Source of the DNA: Gnetum montanum
Taxonomy: Eukaryota; Streptophyta; Gnetopsida; Gnetales; Gnetaceae
Reading direction: 5' to 3'
Length of the DNA: 64,000 nt
Assembly (NCBI GenBank): GCA_015680685.1
Contig: MNCI01033474.1
Location: 62,001-126,000, forward strand
Position numbers and translations under genes: made by a program. Below, one piece after another: positions 1 to 12,000 of this stretch. Each line of letters starts with the position of its first letter. The first letter of the stretch is position 1. The notes under the pieces were generated by a model. The model was not told the DNA's origin, made no database searches, and was given only the letters and a program-made list of their open reading frames with translations.

Positions 1-19
1 TTTAGTTGATTAATAATAA

Positions 20-165
20 GATGGTAGACTAGTAGTAAGACTCTTGATATGGAAGCTTCAAAATTGGGTTTGATTTTAGTTGGAAATGTTGAGTTATAAA
101 GTTCTATTTTAATTATATGTCTTGTGGGTAAATATTGTAAAAAAAAAGTTTTGGGTTTGACACCT
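20..165 (+). repeat. tRNA-like SINE family 1, copy 1
   Basis: Shares a 5' tRNA-like head (TAGACTAGTAG as the A-box region, GGGTTTGATTT as the B-box region), then GAGTTATAAAGTTCTA and a tail like the copy at 354-505. Degenerate. Confidence 0.55.
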
Positions 166-353
166 AAAATTTTAGTTGATTATCCATGTTTGTTAAAAGA
201 AGAATATTGTACTCTAATAATTTTAATTGATGTTGAAGATATTATTATTTTTTAAATTTATGTGAACAATATTGTCATTTATTGATAATGAGATTATTAG
301 ATCAAATAGAAGAATTCATATATGCTTGGTGTTGACTCACTTAAGAATATTTA

Positions 354-505
354 ACAATGAGGTATTAACCTAGTAACAAGACCCTTGATTTGGAAGCTCC
401 AAGTCATGGGTTCGATTTTGGTGGAAAATACTTAGTTATAAAGTTCTAAGGGGACTACATATCTTTGGGTGTACCTATATTACAAATATTCTAGGGTTCT
501 AACAC
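354..505 (+). repeat. tRNA-like SINE family 1, copy 2
   Basis: Begins AATGAGGTATTAACCTAG; the B-box GGTTCGATTTT near 410-420 is close to the Pol III consensus GGTTCGANTCC. The body TTAGTTATAAAGTTCTA and the end CTAGGGTTCTAACAC are shared with the other copies. Tail contains TTGGGTGTACCTAT. Most readable B box of the group. Confidence 0.6.
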
Positions 506-515
506 TAGCACTAGT

Positions 516-840
516 ATATTTAATGTTTTGAGAATTATTAGTAAAATTCTTATCTATCTAAAGAGTTCATATTACTAAGTAATTTGATTCAAAAGAAATG
601 ACAATGATCATATGATCTTTCTAAGATTGATTAGATTCATAGTTACATAAATCAATAATCTAGTACTAGTTATTGTGCATTTATTAGAGGTAATCTAGCT
701 GCATGGAAAAATAAAAAGCAAATTCTTGTAGCAAGATCCATGCATAAGATGAATATCATGGCATGGTTACAAGTACAAGTAAATTAATATAGTTAAAAGC
801 TCTTCTTCAAGATATGAAAATAGAAGTAGTAGCAGTTGCA
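516..840. other. AT-rich intergenic DNA, nothing recognised
   Basis: No open frame, repeat or RNA gene that I can support. Confidence 0.5.
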
Positions 841-1025
841 CCCAAGGATTTAGTGCAATGATCTAGACACTAATTTGTTAGTTGGGAGATTGTGGGTTTA
901 ATTTTTGCCTCTGCTCATGGATGTGGTACCAACAATGTAGCCTTGTGGTGGAACACTCTTGTTTAGTAGGTCACATCTACTATGTTGTGAAGACAAGGTT
1001 GTGTTACTACCCCTCATGTTTGTTT
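841..1025 (+). repeat. tRNA-like SINE family 2, copy 1
   Basis: TTAGTGCAATGATCTAGACAC (A-box-like), GATTGTGGGTTTAATTTT (degenerate B box), then TAGCCTTGTGGTGGAACAC and GGTCACATCTAC, ending in a short A-run near 1023. Matches the inverted copy at 11.0-11.2 kb over almost its full length. Confidence 0.55.
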
Positions 1026-1321
1026 GTGGGGAAAAATTAGCAATATCTATCAAAATGTTTTGTGATAATCACATGACTATTTATGTTAGTTGTAACTATT
1101 TTTCATGATTACTAAGTTAATCCATGCTATGTAAACACAACACCCAAACCCCTAACAACTAAACCCTAATTTTCATTGTAGATGACCATGATGATAGCTC
1201 CCACCTGAATGCATCCCACTTGCTATGGCCATAATTGCACCTATAGCTAATGTCTTGATCACCTCTCTTACCAACATTATGAGTTTGTTCATTGCTACTT
1301 TGTTCACTACCTCATCATTAC

Positions 1322-1510
1322 CACATGCACCTAGCCACAATGAGGTATTAGCCTAGTAATATGGGTTTGGGTCTAGTAACTCCACATCATTGAGTTATAA
1401 AGTTTTATAATCTTGGGGCGTACCTATGTTTCACTTATTTTGGATTCCAACACACCTTCTCCGCAAACCCAAACCCACACGCCCCTCTCCCCGTCCACCT
1501 CTCCACCCCA
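1322..1510 (+). repeat. tRNA-like SINE family 1, copy 3, in a tandem duplication
   Basis: AATGAGGTATTAGCCTAGTAA at ~1338 starts the SINE, which ends with GGATTCCAACAC near 1452. The flanking motif CATGCACCTAGCCACAATG precedes it and recurs before copy 4, so the two copies arose by tandem duplication of a ~190-bp unit rather than by two insertions. Confidence 0.6.
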
Positions 1511-1690
1511 CATGTGCCTAGCCATAATGAGGTGTTAGCCTAGTGGTATAAGTCTTGGCTTGGTAACCCCATGTCATCAGTTTGATTCTACTAAGTATAA
1601 ATCTTAGGGTGTACCTATGTTTCAATTATTTTGGGTTCCAACAATCCCCAAATCACCTCCACCCCCAAAACATGTGCCTAGCCTTAATGC
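1511..1690 (+). repeat. tRNA-like SINE family 1, copy 4, in a tandem duplication
   Basis: AATGAGGTGTTAGCCTAGTGG at ~1525 gives the best A-box match (TAGCCTAGTGG against TRGCNNAGTGG). Ends GGGTTCCAACA near 1651. Preceded by CATGTGCCTAGCCATAATG and followed at 1671 by CATGTGCCTAGCCTTAATG, a third, truncated start of the tandem unit. Confidence 0.6.
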
Positions 1691-1902
1691 CCCTCTTGTT
1701 GTCAAACCCTTTCACTAATCCTCACTAAGCTCAGAGGAGCCCAATTCTAAGTGTTGTTACACAAGATCATAAACCATGGAAATTTGGGTCTTTGACAACA
1801 CAATGAGGTCATTTGGCTTTTATTGATCTACTATTTCCATGAATGCCCTCCTGGCACTAATGTTTCTAGAAGATCAGCTAGACATTACCTTATGCTCAAA
1901 TG

Positions 1903-2020
1903 GGTATTGGAACCCTAAAATAATTGTAATAGTGACACACCCAAAGAGATATAGTTCATCTAACACTTTATAACTCAGCATTGCCTACTAGAATTAAATG
2001 CATGACTTAAATGACCTGTT
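1903..2020 (-). repeat. tRNA-like SINE family 1, inverted copy 5
   Basis: Read on the minus strand it contains GAGTTATAAAGTGTTAGATG, then CTTTGGGTGTG and TTTTAGGGTTCC, which is the body and 3' end of family 1. The tRNA-like head (toward 2020) is eroded. Confidence 0.55.
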
Positions 2021-2490
2021 GGCCTATAAGTGCTATCATGACATCTAGCTGGTCAATCTATGGGATGGACCTTACCTTAACCCATCTACATTCTTTTGGA
2101 TTACCTACCCTTGAGCTCATGCTCCATCCTCAAATGGTGCCAAGTGTTGAGGTTCCTTTCCTCCATTGTGTTGAGGTTTTGTTGTTGCTGACATGTCCAC
2201 AACATCTTGCTAGCAACAAAGACTCCACCTCTCCTTGCCTTCATCATCCCTTTGTTATGTCAAGTGGCATTGGTTGTTCATTTGTGATAGGAGTTGCCTT
2301 GAGCACCATCTTGGTAATACCATTTGGCATTTTAACATGTTGATGTAGACTTTGCCACCCTTTGGGTTAGCCCTTGAAAAGTGTAGGTTTTTGGAACAAA
2401 AGCACAATTCTTTGTCTATTTAGCTTTGTATTTTATTATATTGTTTTAAGTAATATATCGCTTTTGAATTTTCTCTTAAAAAATAAGTTT
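2021..2490. other. Intergenic DNA, no supported gene
   Basis: A 110-codon open frame at 2011-2343 has no recognisable domain or repeat-family match and begins inside the inverted SINE, so it is not called as a gene. Confidence 0.5.
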
Positions 2491-2700
2491 TTCATAAAAG
2501 AACAAAACATATAAAAATAAATTCTCATTTCGTTGAAGAAAATACGTCTCGGAAGAAATTATTTATGCACCACATATTTTGGGTGAAAATCAACTTGCAA
2601 ATATCTTTACCAAGAACTCGTTTGAAGACCCGTCTCACTAGATTCTATCAAGTTCATCTACATCTATGATCCAAATGGATGGGAGTGTTTTTGACATGAG
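2490..2700 (+). pseudogene. Ty1/copia pol 3' end (RNase H C-terminus), degraded
   Basis: Frames after a shift read KHIKINSHFVEE and then ENQLANIFTKNSFE. These correspond to the copia RNase H end motifs KHI.I..HFVR and DQLADIFTK. A frameshift lies between them. The typical ending GSV is also visible (MDGSVFDM). Only ~200 bp remain; no LTR is recognised. It lies less than 400 bp upstream of the DPH5 start. Confidence 0.65.
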
Positions 2701-3082
2701 TTAAACAACGGTTAAAATAATAGTCTTTTCTATTGTATGGGCAGTGTTCATAAATCTATTTGAAACATCGTGAGGTGCAATTGGAAATTTTCTACCTAAC
2801 TCTTACTCCTCTCTGAGAATTTTACCAATGAATGTTACCAACAAGGTTTCAGCTTACCAAAATTTGAGAACATATCTTGCTTTGCCTCATTTGGTTTGTG
2901 TTTGTATTTTTATTTTTACAGTGCCATTCTAGCAAGCAATTCTTTACTGCTTGAAAAGAGCGGGCGCATAAACTCATCACTCATTTGAGAGCAGGCGCAT
3001 GCAGAGAGGTCGACAGTGTCTGAATTTGTATGTGTCAAACAATCAAGTGGAGTGGAGCGAAGTGAAGTGAAGGAGGTGAAGA
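2700..3082 (+). promoter_or_regulatory. Upstream region / 5' UTR of DPH5
   Basis: About 380 bp between a dead copia fragment and the DPH5 start codon. The last ~160 bp are richer in G+C and contain two similar GCGCAT-centred motifs (GGGCGCATAA near 2964 and AGGCGCATGC near 2993) and purine-rich GTGGAGTGGAGCGAAGTGAAG just before the ATG. No clear TATA box is placed. The promoter assignment is by position only. Confidence 0.4.
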
Positions 3083-6000
3083 ATGCTGTACATCGTTGGT
3101 TTAGGGCTTGGGGATGAGAAGGATATATCCGTGAAAGGCCTTGAAGCAGTTCGAAAATGCTCCAAAATCTACCTTGAATCCTACACTTCCCTTCTTTCCT
3201 TCGGTACAGACAGCACTGCAACTATTTCGTCTCTGGTGCACAACTTCTTCCTTTTCGCACTTTTTCTCTTCGCTTGCCCTGTCATGGTATTTGATGTTTT
3301 TTCATGGTTCGTAGCATGTTCTGGTTTGTCTGTGTTTGAGCTTTGATTTTGGAGGCCCGAAATAAAAATGGAAATGCAAAATGCTTAATTCTGTACTTGT
3401 GAGACCAAAAATGGGCTATAGGATACAACATTTTTTATTACAAGGCTTGATATGGTCATGATGGGTCTGGGTCTTGAATACCTCTTCGAGAAAATAACCC
3501 AAAATTGACTCCTTCAGCTTAAAAAATGTGGCAAAGTTGTTGAGGAACACTATATTTAAGTCTCAGAGTATTAAAGAAAGTACAATTCTGAAAGATATGC
3601 TCTTCATCTTACCCTACTACATGTATACATGTATACAAAATTGGGAGATTCCTTGTTCTCTTTGAAGATTAATCCATCTCCCTGTTTCAATTAATGCGAT
3701 GTCACACCAGCACATGTAATTGCCTCCTTTGTCTGGAAATAGCAGCAGATAAATAAGTAGGTATTTTTGTTAAGGATACTTGGATCTACTCCAAATAAAA
3801 TTTCTTTTCCACATGGTTGTTCCCATATGTGCTTCAATGCCTTCTGTGTCATCCTTGTTTTCAAATTCTTAAAGCTCAAATTTAAAAATAAACATAATCT
3901 GTTTAAAATACTGATGTGTTTTCTAAGATCGATAAGAACACTTCATTGATGTTAGTTATCACCTCAAAATTGATTCTTAGAACGATTTTGTAAACATCGA
4001 TGCAGGCATTGTTGGATTTTTTTAAAAGAAATTTTGGTTGTATGAAGTCCTTACATGTTTATTGCTCACTTTGCAAGACTTTTGAGTAGCATCTTGCATC
4101 TTTATATGTCAAAATGCTAGCATTATTTTTTATGGGTTATTAAAATAAACCGCCTTTGATATTTAGAATGACATTGATCTTTTATTCTCTGACCACATTG
4201 ACAATTTGATATGGGTAGCATTGAAAATCAGTTACCTGTTATTCATGTTTTTTTAATGGTATTGCAGGAAGAACTATATGGGAAGCCTGTCATTTTGGCT
4301 GACAGGGAAATGGTTGAGCAAGGAATAGATCAGATACTGGAAGAGGCCTGCACATCTGATGTAGCCTTCCTTGTTGTTGGAGATCCTTTTGGGTACGTTA
4401 AATGTGCGAGTTTGTATACAGAATTAGAATGTATAGCAACAGTAGCTATTTAATGCAGTTTTGTGCTTCTTATTTTTAGAAAATTTAAATTATGTGTAAT
4501 TTCATTTTCCCAAAATACGTTTTCTCATCTATTTTGGGGGCATAATTAAATATGCATATTTTGATAAAAAAATTAAATATACATATTACTAGGTTGTAAT
4601 CTTCTTTTTTGTAATGTTTTTCTAATTTTTTTGTTTTAATAACCTTCACCAATAAATATTATTCACTATCAATCCATCATGATGTTGCTGTATCCTGAGT
4701 TGGTTTATCTTGATGATTTCTGCTGACGAGTCTTCCATTGCTGTGTTCTAATGTACTATGTTTTTGTTGTGACTAGCTCACTATGGACTGTTTAATTAAA
4801 CTGTTTCAAAAAATAATAAAAAAAGATAGAAATAAAAGCTACTAGAAGGCTGATGTAATTACTGATTGTAACACTCCGGTCTTAGGGAGCAAGAGCTAAC
4901 ACCAAAAGCTTCTAAAATGCTAGCTGAAAAATTCACAAAAATTTTCCAAAATAGCAGAACTAACCCAAAAAAGGCTTTGGATCTCCAAAAGTTGGATTTA
5001 TCCAACAGTTTCAAAAACGGATGAATTTCTTTTAAAACAGATAATAGAGCAGCATTAACAACAGTCATTTTAGCATAAAAAGTAAATTATACAATGTAAA
5101 TAGTAGCCCAAGGATCTAGCAGGAAGATAATGCCAATATGATGATTGACATCTCTTGATATACACAATGCATCCAATGTGCAGTACCAATGGCAAAGCAA
5201 CTAAACTTGGAATCATATTTATAGCCTTTTAGTTCATTTATAAGCAAATCAATTCACCTTAGTAGTTTTAAATTTGCACAGAAAAACATAATCAGTCATA
5301 CAGAAAGTGAGCTATAGGAAAATATATTGCAAATTGAAATACAAATATAGCAGATGAAAAGTTGCCTCCTTATCTATTCACTATATTGTAACTAATGATA
5401 CAATATTCATGGTTCAGACAACACACATTAATAATCTTGTTTATTTAAATGAACAGTTGGCTGGAAAGTACTAGAATTATTTGAATAGTAATGCATAAAT
5501 CAAATTGTTGAAAATCTTAACAAACAAAACAAGGCAGCTACAACCAGCAATAGTCAACAAACCATCATGCATAATGATAGGAAAATAAGTTACCAACACA
5601 CTCTACTATTTATTACTATAATATCACATATACTCTAATTACTAGTAAAGATACTGTATCAGCTTTGTTGCCTTGCATCTGCTTATGCTAGTAAATAAAT
5701 TCTGATTTTCTGGTCAACAAACACGTAAGGTTTGAGCAGAACTATAGAATAAATTTTAATGCTCCTTGAGCATAATTTCTGATTCTTTAGTATTCTAACA
5801 GAATGAAAGGTGGATAAAATGAATAATGTCCAACTCACACAAGCACCACATTCATATTTTAGCTTAACTATTGCTTATTTTCTGAACTAGAAAACAGTAA
5901 TGAAAAACGAATAGAAACTGTAAAAGTCTATGCAAGATTTCTTTGATACAATGTACAAATTTGCATTTTCTGATTTACGAATCAAGTTTTGATTTCCTCA

Positions 6001-9000
6001 AATCATAAAATATATTTGATGTTTTTCATCAACAAATTTATTCAACCAAACAGTTGGCCATAGGAAACATGTAAATCAGTAATATCATATCTATTCAATG
6101 ACATAATGATATTTTCTACTTTTCTAGCAACAATCACAATCCAAAATTGTCTCAATTTATCTCTTCTCATTGGAAATAATATAGACCACACCATTAACAT
6201 TTAATCAAGCTATCGTAAAATTATAAATGCAACCACATTTTGAGTTCTAGCTTCAAGCCATCAAAATACAAAATTCATTTGCTACTATACCAAGTTAAAG
6301 AAAGCTACAAAATTCATTTGCTACCATACAAAGCTAAAGAAAAGCTTAATCATTTTTTTTGGAGAAAAGTTCGGGTTGCATATTATATAAACAGAAAAGT
6401 ACAAAATGTCAACCTTTAGGCTTAGTTCACAATACATCCGGGGGATCACCCCCTCCCAAAAATCGGAAGTCAATGAACACCCCCCAAAGAAGTCATGACC
6501 GACAAAAGATAAGACAACAAAATAGGGGCCCCTCCATCAAAATTGGATTCGGATATGCAACATCCCCCCCAACAAACGGATGGGAGGTAGCAAATCACCT
6601 GTACAAGACAACCCCTTCAATCACCTAAAACCCCCAACAACCACAACCCCTTAGATGCGAGTAGGGAGTCAGGTTTAGGCACAAAAAACCCTCTCTTGGG
6701 CATGGACAACATCCAGGACAGCCTTGTGATGTTCTGAATCCACAAAATTTGCTACCTCCTGGAAACTCTTGAATGCTCCTTCCTCTTGCATTCCTCTGCA
6801 TTTCCTCTACCATCTAGATGCAAATCCTTGCCTTTGTGCCTAATATGGCACCGGAGCGCATGCCAAGAAGTATTTCGCCCAATGTCCATGATGACATATG
6901 GGCACTGCCCCTCCCTCAGCCAAGCCCTAGTGCTCTGCTCATGTGTTTGATCCAATTGATGTTGGATCAAAGCCACCTCCTGCTCCTCCTTGGCCCATCG
7001 TTCCTACTCGTCCTTCTCCCATATCTCTTGCAAGCATGCCTCCTCTAGAAGCTGCACTCGCAAGCTCTCCTTGAACTCCCCTTCAAGGGCTTCCCTAGTC
7101 GTTGTCTGCACTAGATCCCGTTGTCGTTGCTCTTCCTGTGTAGCTTCCTGGCATTGGTGCTTGGACTCCTCCAGCTGATGCTGGAATTCTGCCTCTTGCT
7201 CGGCCTTGCGTGCTTGCCAAAAATCCTGTTCCTCTTCTTGCGCATGACACACCGTTGCCTCAATTGCCTTAGCAATGTTGTCGCCCAGTCGCACCGCCTC
7301 CTCTAGTTGATGTAGGAACTCTTCCTTGCGCATGGTCTAGTGCTTTTGCCAAAGAGCCCATTCCTTCTCTTGTGCGCGTTGCACTGTTGCCTCAGCTGTT
7401 TCTGCCACATAATCATGCATGTGTGCACGTTCAAGATTCTCATCACCCCTTGACCCCCCTCCAACCTCCCGCCTTGGCCGTAGTCCTCTGTGCCATCCCC
7501 CCAAACTCCCCTAGCAGGTTGGGGGGTAACCCATAATCCAATGTACCCCCCAAGTCACCCCCAACCTCCTCCACTTCAGAGTCATTGCAAACCTCAACCA
7601 TTGTTGGAAACTCACAGCGAGAACGTCGGCGTGCATATACAAATGTACCAATGGCTAGAAGAGAAGCCCTTGCCCTTGCCGTGAAGCTAAAATCAAATTG
7701 GAATGCCTACCCCTTTGTTGTCTCTGTAGCATATCCAAAAAAAAAACTGCAATAGATTAACCATATCACCGAGCCTCATGCACTGCATGAAGGTGAAATA
7801 TAGTCCTAGTAACTTAGATACATTACCGGACTGCACAAAAAACCTCTTCGTTATCTCCACAACATCTTGCCACAATGCTAGGAGCACCGATCTCAACACC
7901 TAGCCACTCATAGTCTTGGGAATAGCCCCTTGAAAAAAGAGCGCTACATCCTGAAGACCATGCCCCCAAGGGGAGATCATGGCAGCCCCAACAAACCTGC
8001 ACTGGAGGACTCTGTCAACGTAATCCTTATTTCGCAAAATAGGGTCACATCCCCCACCCAATTGACAAAAAAGGCCTCATTGGCGAGGTTTGACTCCCCC
8101 TGCAACAAGGGAAGCATGTCAGCCCACCCTGCTCACTGTACCATCCCCCAAAGCACTAGGTTGGCCTGATAGCCGTTGCAAGTCGACTTGAAAGTTAGAG
8201 TGATGGCCATGGCATGCGCCTTTGCCCACAATCTGATTCATTGTGCCGCAATTTGCATCGGCAGTGGTAGCTGTAGACCCCAAAAAATCCAACAATTTCG
8301 TGCCTTCCATAGCACCCACAAGACCATTGTTGCCTTTGAGTCACCAGAAATTTTCAAATTCTCTTGGAGATTCACTGCATGAATAACTTGGTCTGTAAAC
8401 TCACAACTAAATAGAAAGTGAGTTACAAGTTCAATTGCAACCATGCAAAGGGGACACGTGTCCATCATGTGGACCCCCCATCGCCTAAGCATCGCTTTTA
8501 CTGGCAATGCCGAATGTTGAATCAACCAAATGAAAAATTTTATTTTCCACACCCCCTGCCCCTCGACAAAAAAAAAAAAAAACCATGTACCTCAGGATAT
8601 TTGTGTCTGATAAATTGCTATGGTGAGATTCCCTACAATCCTTTTTGCATAACCATCCTGGCATGTCTACAAATTACCCTCTAGACGTGAGAACCTTGTG
8701 GCTTGTCCTCCCATTGCAGATACTTTCCTCCCATCACACTAATCCATTGTGTCGGCGGATGACTTGGCACGATAAGTTTATTGACTAGAGCCTAGGCTCC
8801 CATGTCAGTAATGTCTTGGAATTTAGGAATTCCCAAGCCCCTAACATTCTTTGGACAAACAACCACATCCCATTTCACCAAATGTAATCTCTACCCCGCT
8901 TTTCCTCTTGACCAAGTGAAATTGTGAATGACTTGGTCAATCCACCCTACAATACTGCTTGGAGGGCAAGCAACCGAAGCCACATACCTAGCCATGGCAT

Positions 9001-12000
9001 ATAAGATAGTAGTAGCAAGCAAAGCCTTCCCAGCCCATGTCAAGAAATGGCACGTCCATTGATCTATCCGCTTCTGAATCCACTATAGCAAGCCATCCCA
9101 AACTTGTTTCCTATGCCAATCATATAACGGAAGTCCCAAGTATGCATCCTCCTGTGATCCAGGGAGCACCCCCAAATGCTGCATAATCAACCCCTTCACC
9201 TTGACAGGAGTGTTCAGCAAGTGAACTGCGGACTTACATCTATTTATTTCCAGACCAATCTCCATAGCCATGCACTCCAATGCTTGATTGATCGCCTTGG
9301 TCTGTAGGATCGCCACTCGTGAAAACAGAATGGTGTCATCTGCATAATGCTCAACTAGACACCTCACCCATGCAATCTCCAAACCCCTCAGCCCCCTTTG
9401 CCTCATAGTATGCTTGTAGGGTATCCATAATCAGAATGAAGAGGTATGGGGACAGAGGGTCCCCCTGTCTTAACCCCCTTCTTGGGGATGGGAACCCCCA
9501 CAACTGCCCATCCAAATCTAAAGAAAAAGCCCCAAAAGTCTGAATGGATATGCAAAGTTTTACAAAATCTAGGTGGAACCCCTTCCTCAGCATAATCGCC
9601 TCCAACTTCTCCCAAGACACAGTATCATAAGCCTTAGAGATATCCAATTTCTTTTTTGATTTAATTAATTTTATTTCTTCAAAAGATTAATTAAGAAAGT
9701 ATGTAACTATCCCTAAGTTATAGGTCAAAATCATAAAATAGCAATGAATCATACCTATTATCACCTTTTTCTTTCTTTCCAACTCAGATTGCTCAGTACC
9801 TAGCATTTGCACAATAGCACCTAGAGATAATGGATGCCAAACTTATATGAACATACAAAAAGCATGTATATGAGATACCCACATTGATACACACATAGAG
9901 TTTAGAAAGGAACATTCTAATTAGTTTAAGAAATCATTCTGATCCACATAGGTCATGCAACACATGAATAATTAAAACATTGTAGCAATCTCACAACAAT
10001 ACAACATTCCAGCTCCATCTCATTGCAACATTCCTTTCAATTATTCCATTAATAGATGCTGAATCAGCAACCACTACATACTTAGTTCATGCATCTTTAG
10101 TAGTACATATCCACATATTAATACAACTCAGATTTAATCACAATGAAACATCATAGGTCATTCAACCAATCACTAATACATCATTCAGCCAATGCATACA
10201 AGAGGCGTCATTCAGTCATCAACATATTAACAATACTTAAATCTATCACAATTATGCAATCATAGATAGATTGACAATTCAACACCAAATCATCCAAATC
10301 ATCAAGCTCATCTATAGCACTTAAATCCATCAACACAAGCACATCAATAGCACTTAAATCCATCAGCACAAGCACATCAACAACACTTCATTCTATCGCT
10401 ATCATCAAATCATAGATAGATCCATAAATCAGCATCAAATCACATATATCATAAACATGAGCACATCAACACTCAAATCCATCACTATTATCAGATCATA
10501 GATAAATTTATAAATCAATATCAAAGTACACAAAGCATAAGTGCTTGGTTAACACCACTCAAGTCCATTATAATTACAAATCATAGGTAAATTCACAAAC
10601 CAGAAACAAACTATATGCATAATCATGACAAAGCATATTCACAATTGCTACACCAGACATCAAGACATGAAACTAGGAAAAGGTGGTTTGTTACACTGAT
10701 GACATTAAATTTAACTGAAGGACAAGAAACATAATTTGCACTTGATATCACCACAAAGTATAGGTTGTTATATGCCTATAGATTTCATGTCTATGCCTCC
10801 TGGGAGGCCAGTTGACACATCATTGCCCTCTATAGCATTGAATTTCAACTACACAAAGGATAGAGTGAAATTGTGAGGATCCTACTAGGAATCTATACCA
10901 TACACATGTCACAATATTTTTGGTATTTATAGGTAAAAATGAAAGCATTCAGAGTCATGAAATATTAATAAAACTTTAAATGAAGGTTAGAATCAGCCTC
11001 TTTTTTCTTTTTAAGACAATGAAACTCAGGGCCTGGTAACACAGCCCTTACCCATAAAACAGGGTAGATGTGATCCACTATAAATGTGTTCCACCATAAG
11101 GCTACTCCACTGCTGCCATACCTATAAATGGGGGTAGGTATTTAATTCACAACCTCTCTTTTGATAAATGAGGGTCCTAACCATTGTGCAACATCCCTAG
11201 TTGCTAATCAGCTATTGTTGTATCTCAAGAAAATAACTATCACAATAAATATAGAAGCAAGATCTTATGCAGACTTAAGAAATAACACAAAAACAGGTGT
11301 ACAGAAATTTATGTATGTTAAATTCTAAGCATTTGCACTGAATGTCTAATATTCTGTAACACACAATAGTATATCAAATGGTTGTGTATCATTTCAGTTT
11401 GAGTTCTGTTCACTTACTGATATTTGATTAACTGTTTTATTCACCTGTATTGTACTTCTGGTGTTCACGTACTCCTTTCATCTTTGCCAAATCAAATACT
11501 CCTCAGTATTATGTATTCATTTCATCTTGATCTTTAGAATCACTGTGCAATGACATGCATTCATTTCTTTTGCTTTTTAAAGATTGCAATGAGTGAATCT
11601 GCTGTATATTATTTTGTTTTCTGACAGCTATTTATTTACACTAAAATTTGAAGAGTTTATCATTCAATATCTATATGTAAGCATTCAATTACAAGAAACT
11701 GGACTTATAAATTATCAATAATGCTGACCTTTTCTTCTACAAGTTTTGTCTTGACACATTTCACAAATGTTGTAAATTATGCTGTTTGATTATATTAGAA
11801 TATCATGACTTATAATTCTCTTTCCATGCCAAAAATAAAGTTGGTCGTGCATTATTGGAAAAGCCTTTATCACAGATCTACCTTGCATTTTTTGAAAATT
11901 GTTAATATGCAAGAGTAAAATATGTTGATTGATCCCTGATATCCTAACATTCCAGACATATTTACTTTTTCACAATTTTCCTGTAATAGCAAGTGAATGT

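Larger units (their letters stand above)
6350..9658 (-). mobile_element. 5'-truncated LINE (L1-type), antisense in DPH5 intron 2
   Basis: A 3.3-kb non-LTR retrotransposon remnant of clearly higher GC than the intron around it. On the minus strand it starts abruptly inside the reverse transcriptase at [15 protein letters not shown] (~9655), so the endonuclease and 5' RT are missing, as in 5'-truncated LINE copies. It continues through RT, a zinc-binding zf-RVT region and a Glu/Gln-rich tail. It ends with CTCCAAAAAAAATG on the minus strand (6350-6363), a probable poly(A) tail. No target-site duplication could be placed. Several stops and frameshifts make it inactive. Confidence 0.88.

Noticed and set aside
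2011-2343. 110-codon plus-strand frame upstream of DPH5
   Set aside because: No domain or motif, overlaps the inverted SINE copy, and codon content looks like random translation.
3201-3208. Alternative exon 1 donor at GTACAG
   Set aside because: Its use would break frame into exon 2; the donor at 3236 keeps frame and family length.
2916-3221. 101-codon minus-strand frame
   Set aside because: Antisense shadow of DPH5 exon 1 and its 5' UTR.
6359-6628. 89-codon plus-strand frame
   Set aside because: Antisense to the 3' end of the LINE; starts in its poly(A) tail.
10215-10625. CRISPR-like spaced repeats
   Set aside because: Repeats are degenerate and contiguous, without uniform spacers; plant nuclear context makes CRISPR implausible.
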